Positions 49,701-60,369 of a DNA stretch of 64,000 nucleotides are shown here, one piece after another. This DNA comes from Chamaecyparis obtusa (Eukaryota; Streptophyta; Pinopsida; Cupressales; Cupressaceae). The first letter of the stretch is position 1. Each line of letters begins with the position of its first letter. A program made the translations under genes and the position numbers. The stretch is taken from assembly GCA_027943335.1 (NCBI GenBank), contig BSBK01006398.1, positions 612,001 to 676,000 of the forward strand, written 5' to 3'. The notes under the pieces were generated by a model. That model was not told the DNA's origin and did no database searches. It saw only the letters and a program-made list of their open reading frames with translations.

Positions 49701-50776
49701 GTCCTTAAATATAGAACCATCTGCAGGCATTTGAATAATGTCATCTTGACTCCTATTGCGTGCATGGTAATCCATAAATTGTGCCAAGCTATTAAACCTA
49801 AATAATCTTTGCAAACATGGTCTAATGGGGATGTAATGAAGAACCTTGTGAGACACCTTTTTTTTTATTTGATCTGTTTGATATCTACTCATATGACATT
49901 CAGGGTATTCTGTTGCAAATTCATATTTTTTATAATAAATAATATGATCATTGGGACAAGCATCTATTTCTTGATACTCTATTCCAATATCTTTCATAGT
50001 GGCACATAATTCTCGGTATGAGCGAGGGAGAATATTCGATGGTGGTAACAAGAACTCACCTATCAATCTATAGAAAAAAAAATATGTTGTTAATATTAAC
50101 AATATTTATGGTACATGTTTCACCATTTAATTACTATAATGACATATATGACATACCATAGCATATGTGACATTGTTATGTTGGATAAACCATTCATAAC
50201 CTTCAAGTTCAACAACAACAATACAACAGAGAGAAGATTTGTTTGGGAGCCTTCGTAAAGGGGCATGGCTCCCTTCTTAAGTAGAGGTATATCATGGATG
50301 ACATCAACATCATCCTGATCATCATCATCAGTTGCACCAATACCAAATGTGTCATGGATCAATGTATTAGTACCATCATCTAGCGCATCATTGTCATCTT
50401 CCATGGGATCATAATCTTCAGCTTCAATATTTGCACCTCCATGATCCTCCACTTCCAAAGCCATATTCTCAATATTCGCACCTCCATGGTCCATATCACA
50501 TACTCCCCTAGGGAGGTCAACCTATATTAAAATGAACACAATAAACCATGATAATGATCTCATCATCAGATGTATTTCATATATATATAAATTTTTAAAT
50601 AAATATAATGAAAAACTTACCAATTTATGATAATCAAAGTCTCCTTCAATGTGACCATTATCCCTACAATGTCTCTTAGCTATTTTGATTAGCAATATTC
50701 TAATGTTTAAGCCCTTACAATTATTGTAGGGAAAATAACATTTTCCATCACTTTTTCCTTTCAAGTTCGACCACAA
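46530..50776 (-). pseudogene. tnp2-type CACTA transposase, nearly intact
   Basis: Runs from right to left in pieces that look like exons split by short AT-rich introns. Order: transposase-associated zinc region (50776-50580, CYFPYNNCKG); acidic linker (50494-50300); Transposase_21 core (50102-49500, 49438-49223, then 49150-48501; words RSYRELCATMKDIG, ACPNDHIIYYKKYEFATEYPEC, FQFHAMLVWTIHDAPG and the CPVCGPKMKSCYSK cysteine box); GPGLKMHDWH piece (48470-48390); DUF4218 (48124-47837, words IPLLMCEMKKCLP and ARSMWMVERHLKF-like); DUF4216 (47330-46959, GDEPYVLPSQCEQ); and an Asp-rich tail (46886-46533). I see one clear nonsense codon, TGA at 49022-49020, where the family has Arg (CGA). The enzyme cuts and moves CACTA ends in the nucleus. 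Exon joints are approximate. Confidence 0.85.
46533..46800 (-). repeat. GAT/ATC trinucleotide repeat, Asp-rich tail
   Basis: Imperfect ATC repeats of about 200 bp encode long Asp runs on the minus strand, at the C-terminal end of the transposase. Ser- or Met-rich frames on other strands or frames are shadows. Confidence 0.8.
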
Positions 50777-51049
50777 TCTATTGATTGCATCCCCATTACC
50801 TTCTTCACTTAGATTATCTATAACCTAATTATATATAGAAATTGAAAACTTAGTTATGAAATGATGTTGTAGTATAGTATACCAAATTGAAACACTTCTA
50901 TTATTGTAGTCTTCCACCTCAAACTCTTTCCTATTGTGGCAAGAAAGAAAGATATTCAAATAATATAATAGTTTGTAAATCAAAATAAAATGGAGGCAAG
51001 TTGTTGATTGAGGGTGCAAGGAACAACACCCGTCAGTACTTTTATCAAA

Positions 51050-51760
51050 TTGTAAATTTCAATTTTGAACCATTATGTGAATATAGAACATGGATGTAAT
51101 TTCAGAAAATAACAAAATGTAGACACGACAGATTACTTATTTTGTTATTCTACATTACTTACTATTTGAGTGCATGTTCCACCCGCAACTTGATCAAGTC
51201 TTGTTTGATGCTTCAATTTTGTGTTAATTGTCCTGTACAAGTACACAATTTTGTATTTGCCCAATATGTTATTCAAAAAATAACAATAGAATAAAATACT
51301 TGTTGAGAAAGATCATCATAGGAGTATCAAAAACTCAAGATTTAAGGTAACACAACATTATAAGACTCTTACATTCAACCTTCAACTCATGCACCTAATA
51401 AATAGGAGAAAAAATACATGAAATTGAAAAATTTAACTAATTAATTATGTTTTTCTTCTCATCTTAATCGACCAAATTTATATGAGATTCTAAAGAAGTC
51501 CTCACTCTTAATCAGCCAAATCTTTCGATTGTCTAAATGCTTCTTTATTTGTCAACCAATTAATACATGCTACTATATCAAGAAGACAATCAGAAGACAA
51601 TGAAGATTTGTCTGACAAAAATGAATACACTAAACTGAACCAATGACATGTTTACAAAAATTATCATAACTCGCAAGCAAAACTGAAACAATGGAATGTT
51701 TATAACTCATTAAGAGTGAGGAATAGCTTGTGCAAGGGTGAAAGTAGTTTTGATTGTTTT
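51050..51760. other. CACTA interior right of transposase
   Basis: AT-rich sequence upstream of the transposase gene with no ORF. It may hold the transposase promoter; no clear TATA position could be chosen. Confidence 0.4.
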
Positions 51761-54700
51761 GGTCGTGATTGTTCCTCTACACAGTCAGGAAATGTAACTG
51801 TCTAATGATTATATGTAATGTTGAATGGATTAAATGCTTTATTCTTGGTAGAAGTGAATGGAAGGAATAGTGTTGGTGTTAGGTTTCATTTATTATTGAA
51901 TTCAATGGTTTCCAAGATGTTTTGAGGAGTTTTCTCCTTGTTTAATGTTAACTGTTCCTGCACAATCCACTCATACAAGAGTGAAATGCTATGTGGAAGG
52001 GATGGTTGATAGTGTTCCTTGAGGGAAGGGGCATTTTAAAAGACTTGTTATCATTGTATTGTGTATTTCCAATATGTTTGGATGTAGGGCAGACTGGGAG
52101 AATGAAGGATCACTCACCGATTGCATGATAACCAGATTTTGAAGGGTCACTGGTTGAGGGGATAGTCAAGGTCCCGATGATTGGGCCATTGGAGAAACCT
52201 ATTTCTTTGTATTAATTTCTATTCAAATTGGATGCATGGATTTCTTGTGAATTATCAGTTGCTATGTATCCTGCAACTGCATCCATAAATCTGCATATAC
52301 TTCTCTACTGTTGTAAGCCACTTAGAGATCAAAATAGAGAAACTAAATCAAAATCATTCTTTGTCCTATTTCCTTTTAAAAAATTCTCAACTATCAATGA
52401 TACAATATACATTTGATGCCCTAAGCTATCAAATATATAAATGGCACCTAACTAGAAGCTCACCAGGAGAATGAAGGACCACTCACTGATTGCATGATAA
52501 CTTGGTTTTGAAGGGTCACTGGTTGAGGGGACAATCAAGGTCTAGATGATTGGGCCATTGGAGGACCCTATTTCTTTTTATTAATTGCTATTCAAATTGG
52601 ATGCATGGATTTATTATGAATTATTAGCTGCTATGTATCCTGCAACTGCATCTGTAAATTTGCATATACTTCTCTAGGGTTGTAAGCCACTTAGGGATCA
52701 AAATAGAGAAACTAAATAAAAACCAAGTTTTGAAGGGTCACTGGAAGAGGGGAATGAAGGATCACTCACTGATTGCATGATAACCCCACCAAGCATTCTT
52801 TCCTTTAATTTTCCACAATATCTCAAAGTATGATCATTATTCTTTACTTTCTTCTATATGCTATTCTTTCTATGGTTTTGTTATCTCAGAAATATATCAA
52901 AAACATTGCAAATGTGCATATAAAAGTAAAATATTGTCCTTCAATTGTTCCACATTGAAGCATTTCCTCTTTGGAGTATTCTCTTCGTTTGTACAATATC
53001 TGTAAAAAATGGTTCCCATATTTCTTCAAGATCTATTTTAATCTTTATATTGCAATTTTGATTACATTTGACCTATAGTTGATTTCATTAGTATTTTATA
53101 ACATATACTCCTAATGTGAAATGTGGAGATAAAGAAAGAGACACACTAGGTATGAATTACACGATATACCCATCATCACTTAACACTTAAATAATAAATT
53201 ATGGATAGGGAACAACCCCCTAACCTCTGGATTTTTGTTTCATGTTGGCCTCTTATTATATGCAAAGGTACACCTATCTTAATTAGGCTAACAACCAGAG
53301 TGTAGGGGCCATAAATTATGGAACCCAAAATAGTGCACACTTGTATTAAATTAGGTTCAGTATACTACAAAGGAATGGAAACCATGCAATAGTGCCTCAT
53401 GGGGATGGAAGAAACCCTTGACCAAGAAGATGGTTGTGTCTACAATATTTACTAGAGGCAAAGAACATAATTTGGTTCCAGCAATTACTCCTAGAAGATA
53501 ATGGCACCCACAAAACACTTGGAAAAGATAGCACTCACTATATCTTTTATCACTCTTTTAAAGCTAGGACAATAAATCTCAAAGATTGATCAACGAATTC
53601 TTGAACATAGAGAACCATTGATAGATATGATTCATGTGTACAATAGCCAACAACCAGTTGTTCCAATCATGATGTCCAATAATTATGTTAGAAAAAGCAT
53701 CTACAAATCCCTTACACAACCATAATAGATTCAAACCATGAACTATAAGAACCTAACAATGGGACTAACAAAGATACAACCTAAACAAATCTTGATCATA
53801 TTCTACCCTATTGTAAGGCCCAAGTAGTAACTCTATCTTAAAGCTACACATTCCTCTAGATGAAGCTCAAAGGTTAGGTAGTGAAGCATAGCAATACTTG
53901 AATGAATATAGGAATAATTTGATGTACAATCATTTGCTAGCTTGGTTTGTGGGTTTTCCACATAATATTTTCCCTTTAACCACATTTATAGTTTGAGAAA
54001 ATTAGAAAAAATTGTTTCAGATTTATATTATCCTTTTGAACTAGCACACTGCCATCAAAATGCATAATCATTGGTCATCTCAAGAAAATTCCTATTGATG
54101 AGTAGGATATCCTTATAAAAATTTGATGCATGGATTTCTTGTGAATTATCGACTGCTATGTATCTTGCAACTATGGAAGGAATAGTGTTGGTGTTAGGTT
54201 TCATTTATTATTGAATTCAATGGTTTCCAAGATGTGTTGAAGAGTTTTCTCCTTGTTTAATGTTAACTGTTCCTGCACAATCCACTCATAAAATAGTGAA
54301 ATGCTATGTGGAAGGGATGGTTGATAGTGTTCCTTGAGGGAAGGGGGATTGTGAAAGATTTGTTATCATTGTATTGTGTATTTCCAATATGTTTGGATGC
54401 AGGGAAGACCAGGAGAATGAAGGATCACTCACTGATTGCATGATAACCCAGTTTTGAAGGGTCATTGGTTGAGGGGACAGTCAAGGTCTGGATGATTACG
54501 CCATTGGAGGACCTTATTTCTTTGTAGTAATTGCTATTCAAATTGGATCATGGATTTCTTATCAATTATCAGCTACTATGTATCCTGCAACTGCATCTAT
54601 AAATCTCCATATACTTCTCTAGGGTTGTAAGCCACTTAGGGATCAAAATATAGAGATTAAATCAAAATCATTCTTTGTCCTATTTCCTTTTAACAAAGTC

Positions 54701-55640
54701 TCAACTATCAATGATACAATATACATTTGATGACCTAAGCTATCAAATATACAAATGGTGCCTACCTAGAAGCTCACCAGGAGAATGAAGGATCACTCAC
54801 TGATTGCATGATAACCCAGTTTTGAAGGGTCACTGGTTGAGGGGAAAATCAAGGTTTGGATGATTGGGCCATTGAAGGAACCTAGCTCTTTGTATTAATT
54901 TCTATTCAAATTGGATGCATGGATTTATTGTGAATTATCAGTTGCTATGTATCCTGCAACTGCATCCATAAATCGGCATATACTTCTCTAGGGTTGTAAG
55001 CCACTTAGGGATCAAAATAGAGAAACTAAATAAAAATAGTTCTTTGTCCTATTTCCTTTTAACAAAGTATCAACTATCAATGATATAATACATCTGATGC
55101 CCTAAGCTATCAATACAAATGATGCCTAGCTAGAAGCTCATGAGCTGTCCATTTGATAACCACAGTCAACATTTCAAAAAAATGGATATCCTTGAGCACA
55201 AGCACCAATAACATCAAATAATGGAGTTAAATCACAAGCTAGGGCACGACACCAATAGAATGCGATCATTTTAGTGACAAAAATTTGCAATTGCATCATT
55301 AAACATATATGCTAGTAATATCAACAAACGTGAATCCAAACATTTGAATATAGTGAATCGATATCCTTGAGCACAAGCACCAATAACATCAAATAATAGA
55401 GATAAAGCACTGGCTACGGCACAACACCAGTAGAATGTAGTCATTTCAGAGAGCATTCATGATCAAATAAAATGAAATGCATTCAAATATGATGCCAGAG
55501 GCTTGAAATATGAAGAAATCACATACCTTCTCCCACGCTCATTTTTTGCTCCTTTTCTCCCGTTCCCTCTATCCAATCGAAATAAAAATGATGAGGTCGT
55601 TTCACTTTTTTTTTAATCTATACTCTGAATCTATCAGAAT
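51760..55640. repeat. CACTA right subterminal arm
   Basis: Carries the inverse of the left-arm blocks: ATCCTGCAACTGCATC (52265, 52640, 54585, 54955), GGTTGTAAGCCACTTAGGGATC (52680, 54625, 54995) and TATCCTTGAGCACAAGCACC (55190, 55365). The last 300 bp mirror 41600-41880. It is not a simple mirror: the GGAAGGAATAGTGTTGG block appears in direct orientation at 51860 and 54176 as well as at 42000 on the left. Confidence 0.85.
53318..53963. repeat. 650-bp stretch present only in the right arm
   Basis: The left arm passes directly from AAATATTAT to GGCCCCTACACT (about 43548-43560). In the right arm the inverse phrase is split, and 650 bp of unique sequence stand between GGGGCCATA (53310) and ATAATATTTTCCC (53964). 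It could be an insertion on the right or a deletion on the left. No clear terminal repeats were seen. Confidence 0.7.
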
Positions 55641-55749
55641 TCTGATGGTCAATTTAACACCCATTGGAATACCGACATCATCGGGGCCTATTACAAAAAA
55701 AAAATACCAAATTCATAATAAAAAGTTAGCTATCGAAAACTTCTGTCGA

Positions 55750-55773
55750 AATTTGGCCCCAAATGTAGTAGTG
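55750..55773. repeat. CACTA right terminal inverted repeat
   Basis: AATTTGGCCCCAAATGTAGTAGTG, here named by its inner AATTTGG and outer GTAGTAGTG parts, mirrors the left end with a single mismatch. Confidence 0.95.
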
Positions 55774-56365
55774 AGTCATACTAGTGTGCATTGTATGATC
55801 TTACGACACTACCAATAATGCTTGATGATGAATATTAAAGTCTAAAAGCTTTGTGAGCTTGCAAGTAAACCACTTTTTCATAGTAGCTTGCATTTTTTAG
55901 GTTCATGTTAGTTTTTCATCTTGCATATGGAGAGAGCTCTCCTTTTTCATCTTTCATGGACCTATCGGTCAACTGTGCTCACCTTTCCTCTTCTCGATCA
56001 TGTCTTTCACTCCTTGTCTTTTTCATCACATCCTTTTCCTATCATCACAAGGGGTTAGTCTTATCATCATATCTATATCCCAAAAAGATCATTTTCAGAA
56101 ACATGAGTCTATATCATAAACATGAGAACTAAACATACATCTATGAGAGAGATTTTACATGAGCATATATAACATACATTTTGAGCAATATGAAAAGACA
56201 ATATAAAAATTGAAACATCCATCACAAGTGGGACAAATACACAAGATATATCAAACATCCAGTAAATCTCCTATACATATGATAAATGTCATGATACAAG
56301 TACAATGTGGGATCCAAAATATGGATAATGTCCCAGGCTATGTCTCTATACATCTATCCTAGCTC
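55774..56365. other. Gypsy 3' region, right of CACTA
   Basis: Continues the gypsy 3' non-coding sequence after the AGT target duplicate. AT-rich, no domain seen. Confidence 0.6.
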
Positions 56366-58130
56366 TAGGTCTTACTCTCCCCATCATGTGGAGGTGGTGG
56401 TGGTGGAGGTGGTGCTGCTGCCCTATTAGGTACCATATCACATCTCCCAGCCCTCTTAGAGTAGAGTGGCACTCTCTATCCTTTAGGTACAACCTGTATG
56501 TAGAGTCCATGATAATAAGCAGCTCGTGCTACCTCTCACCGGATCTCTGTTGCATTGGCCTATGCCGCCCTCTCCCACTAATCTATCTTAGCTCATAAAT
56601 TAGTTAGCTACTAATCTCTCATGGCTATTGTAATCTAAAGCTAGTACATCTTTATCTCCAAAACCTGGATCCTCTCCCTGAGATCGTCTCCCCCTGCAGG
56701 TTGATCCTGCCCAACATCCACTTGTCGGTGAGATGGTCTCACCGTGTCATACCCCTCATCCATGGAACCCTCTCTCGATGACCATTTTTGGCCACTCGAT
56801 CTAGAGCTCTATCCCCTCTCTCCTCTCCCTCCACCTCCTCTGTCCCCTCCATCTCCATCCCCATCATCTCCCTGTGCTACTAGCTGTGCATCAGGTATAG
56901 TAAACCAATAGAATGCATGCCTCCACCACTCTTCCCTGTACACCACATCTGCACCTACATCTGCCATATCTAGGAGATAGTCCCATAGCTCCCTACGTAT
57001 AGCCATGATATCCTATACTACCTGCTAGTAGTCCAGCATCGGTAGCCATCCTTGTCTCTCCTCATCTCTCACCTGAGCATAGGTGGTGGTCTCTGTGGGC
57101 ACCCTCTACTATCACTCAAACTATCTCTAGACCTAGGTGATCATGAAGTACTCTACTATCTCAAAGTGCCAACCTACTAATGGCTAGCTGCACAACATAT
57201 AACCTAACTCTCACTCACGATCACCCCATTGCTCACAAGCCTTGTATGGTCTCCACTAAAATGATGTGAGCTCATCCAGTAACCTGCGGTAATAAGTTAC
57301 GTCCCTGCTATGTGGCTGGCTGATGAAACCTATATATTTATATATATAGGTGCATCTCTGCTCCCTTGGCTACACATGTGGGTGCACAATGGCAATGTGC
57401 TCCCACACCCATACTTGTGCTAAGACAACACCACATGCCCATGTCGTACTCTCCCTATATACAATCTCGTGGAGCTCGTGGTACATGTCAGCTAGGATGG
57501 CTAGGCCCCATGCCATCCATTGTGGGTGTGCTATAAGATCTGTCACCAATATACCCTAGCCCAATGGGAACCCTCTTTGGCTCCTATTGGTGATCAATGC
57601 CTGTGCTACTATAAAGCACACTATATATGGAACTAGGAAATCCTTGTTGAACTCCTCCATCAACCGATCCTAGCTGAGGTGTCTATCAATAATGGTAACA
57701 TCCTGGAACATGTCTTGGATGATCTGTCACCCCTCAGTCAGATCCTGATCGTAGTATACCCGTGCCAACAAACAATCATGTCAGTTTCTATCATATGAAA
57801 AATTTACATCTATGAATATCTATAAACATGATCATACTCACTAGATCTCCGTGGCTAGGCACTTGAAGGATCTGATAAACATCCTCCAAGCTAATAGTAG
57901 CCTCTCCGGTTGGCAAGTGAAAGGTGTTATGCTCACTAGGCCACCTCTCAGCCAATGTTGTCAATAACCCATGATTAGCCTGAATGTGGGGCATATGCAG
58001 AAAGTACCTAAAGCCCATCTCACCCAAGTCTACTCATCTTGGATCATCTAGATCCCAGACACACTGTAACCCAGTCACTCTCGACGCTCTAATGAGGAGT
58101 GTAGGAAAGTTCTCCTGCAAGCCATAACCC
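56366..58130 (-). pseudogene. Antisense plant-mobile-domain ORF in gypsy element
   Basis: On the minus strand, 58027-57791 encodes LLTTLAERWPSEHNTFHLP, GEATISLEDVYQILQVP, the classic start of the plant mobile domain (PMD, aminotransferase-like family). Further left, 57640-57200 gives LITNRSQRGFP, WGLAILADMYHEL, VLAQVWVWEHIAIVHP and RRLLDELTSF in the order of that domain. 57006-56809 gives a Gly/Asp-rich tail after EEWWRHAFYWF, and a Pro-run lies near 56420-56385. Several stops and at least one frame change break it. PMD proteins occur as host genes and inside plant transposons; here the ORF belongs to the gypsy element and runs opposite to gag-pol. Role unknown. Confidence 0.82.
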
Positions 58131-58249
58131 CAAACTATATGTCAGAACATATCATGATGGATGTATAAAATCAGTACAAAACATCTTAACAACAAACATT
58201 TTCTGGACCCATGTCATAGTGCTAAAAAATTAAAACATGTTAGATTTTT

Positions 58250-58480
58250 TTACACTATGCGATATTGTTTTTTTGATTAAGTATCATGCGATACTTTCCT
58301 CAATAGCAGTGTGATAATATCTTTGAGTGCGATAGTTCACATAGGATCACACAATATTTTGTCTAGTATCATGTGATACTAGATTAAACACCCGTGCGAT
58401 ACTATTTTGACCCAGAAACTATCGCACGATGGATATTATCAAAGGGGTGCGATACTTTATAAGTATTGTATGAAATTTCG
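58250..58480. repeat. ATCGCAC / GTGCGAT motif cluster 3
   Basis: Motif copies near 58258, 58287, 58310, 58328, 58345, 58372, 58395, 58410, 58448 and 58464, in both orientations, several as palindromes (TATCATGCGATA). It lies just upstream of the antisense PMD ORF and matches clusters 1 and 2 near the sense start of the element. Confidence 0.8.
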
Positions 58481-59418
58481 TACAAGTAAAATTTGACATA
58501 TTTTAAAAACATTAAAAAAATGTTTTAAAATGACATAAATGCTCATTAATGACTCAAAAGGGCAAGTTTTTCTGAAAACATACCGGGGCACCATATTGCG
58601 GAGGCTGGTTATGCAACCGGGCATGCTTGAATTGATGCCTGTGAACCAGAATCACTGCTTGCTGGGCCATTTTCTCTCTTTGAGCTCTCAAAATTCTCAA
58701 ATCTCTATAAGACAAATGATTTTGAAAATGACCTTTTTAACCCCCTTTAATAGCATTTTGACTTTTTGACCAATTTTCAAAACATCTCAGAATTGCATGA
58801 AAATTGCACCCCTAGCTAATTTCGACGTCTTGGATCCATTTTTAGAATCAAAATTGAAATCTAAGTTAATATTGATGGTCAAAATCATATTTCAAAGTTT
58901 CCCCTTCTTCTGCGTACTTGGTTGACCGTTTGAGGCCTGATCCTTCGATCTTTGCTAGGGCATCTTCATTTCTTCATCCCCATCTCTCTCAACCTTCTAG
59001 TCTTTCATTCATCTTCATTCGCTTCATCTTTATCATATATCTTTCTTAGTCAAACCTAGTCAAACTTGGGCATATCTTCACTACTTGATGGTTATCCTAT
59101 CATCCTTCACCTTTGATTATGATTTCTAGTGATTTGATCAGATTTATCAATTTGTTGTTCTCCTCTACCTAATTTTGATTTTGATTCCAAGGGGGTAGTT
59201 CAATCAAACTTTTCTTGAGATTCTTATCTCTTATTTGAGACTTGACAATCTCCTATTTATAGGTATGTTGGTCTTGTCTTTAAGCTTATGCTTATCTTTG
59301 TCCTAATGTGTTCCCATCCATCAAACACACATCTGGGTTGTTTTGTGATCCCAAGTTGATCTCACATTTCAAATCCATTCTTTGACCGCATGTGATCCCA
59401 AATTGATGTCACATTAGT
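58480..59418. other. Gypsy 3' end region before the LTR
   Basis: No domain-bearing ORF. GATCCCAA(G/A)TTGAT(C/G)TCACAT occurs at about 59348 and again near 59394, a short tandem copy just before the polypurine tract. Confidence 0.5.
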
Positions 59419-59432
59419 CAAAGAGGGGAAAA
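59419..59432 (+). promoter_or_regulatory. Polypurine tract of gypsy element
   Basis: CAAAGAGGGGAAAA directly precedes the 3' LTR, as required for plus-strand priming. Confidence 0.9.
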
Positions 59433-60369
59433 TGTATGCACCCTAAAATGGTCTCCTAGACTTTGGGCCCCTATTCAACAATTTATCAAATCTCTAAATC
59501 AATATTTTCAAAAATCAACATTTTTCAATTATATCAATTTCATTGATCAAATCCTAGTTTTATCATTTATTCGATTATTTTCTATGGGCTAACAATTTTA
59601 TCCTAAGTCTTTATTTATTTGAAAGGAATTCCCTCCCCTTTGACTAAATAAAAAGCCCCCACTTTTCCTCTTATCCTAAGTTGCACAAATAATCATTATT
59701 CTTATTTTATAAAAAGAAGAAAAGCACTTTTTGTCTCATATGGACACAAAAGTCAACTCTTATTTTATCATTTGAGGATATTTGTGCACATGGATTGTTC
59801 CTCTTTCAAGCTCCACCCTTGATTAAATCTTTTGCCTCTTAATCTCCATGGTTTATTCCTTTTCAATTCCTTCAAAATGAGAGCTCTTTTCTCATTCTAG
59901 AATCCCAACTTTGAATACTAATCTATGTTGTAGGATTTCTTGGAGACTTTGGAGCTTTGGAGATCTTCATGCATTTAGCTTTCATTCTTGCAATCTTAGC
60001 TTAAGCTTTCATGGCATCTAGCTTAGTTTCCTTTATGCTCTAGATTAGCTCACATAGCTTAATTAGCAAGGATTTGTAATACTTTCCTTTCATAGCTTAG
60101 CTTGCATCTTCATTTTTAGTATAGTTTCATTGCATTGCATTTCCATTGTTGATTCTTGAGGATATTGGCATTCTTGCCCTTGTCTCTTTGAATCTCCCAT
60201 TGTGTGGTTTACTAGCAAGGTTGCATGCTTCAATACCTCTAGCTGAGAGCACCATCAACATCCTTGTGACTCCATGCCTAGGGAGCTCTAGGTCACTTTC
60301 TCAAGGTTTCCCATTCATGGATTCCCTTGGAAGTAATGACTTAGAGAAGTGCACTATTTAGTGTGTACA
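59433..60369 (+). repeat. 3' LTR of Tat/gypsy element
   Basis: Begins TGTATGCACCCTAAAATGG and ends TTTAGTGTGTACA, followed by CCATG, the target duplicate. Collinear with 26931-27869. Confidence 0.95.

Larger units (their letters stand above)
39182..55773 (-). mobile_element. CACTA (En/Spm) DNA transposon, complete
   Basis: The left end reads CACTACTACATTTGGGG; the right end is its exact inverse, CCCCAAATGTAGTAGTG. The inverted match goes on for a few more bases (one mismatch, then CAAATT). AGT precedes (39179-39181) and AGT follows (55774-55776), the 3-bp target duplication typical of CACTA elements. Total 16,592 bp. It carries a tnp2-type transposase gene on the minus strand, large subterminal arms in inverted orientation, and a long palindrome near the left end. 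Its coding strand is opposite to the surrounding gypsy element. Confidence 0.96.
26931..60369 (+). mobile_element. Ty3/gypsy element, Tat type, with CACTA inside
   Basis: LTRs 26931-27869 and 59433-60369 are collinear (939 and 937 bp). CAATG precedes and CCATG follows; the uninterrupted sister unit reads CCCATGTAG at this point, so the target duplication is CCATG with one later change. Without the CACTA the element is about 16.8 kb. Order: LTR, primer site, 2.4-kb leader, gag, protease, RT, RNase H, second RNase H, integrase, long 3' region with an antisense plant-mobile-domain ORF, polypurine tract, LTR. The second RNase H between RNase H and integrase is a hallmark of the Tat lineage. gag and pol contain many nonsense codons, so it is not autonomous. 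Confidence 0.92.

Noticed and set aside
58539..58769. 76-codon plus-strand frame in the gypsy 3' region
   Set aside because: No domain, lies in non-coding sequence before the LTR.
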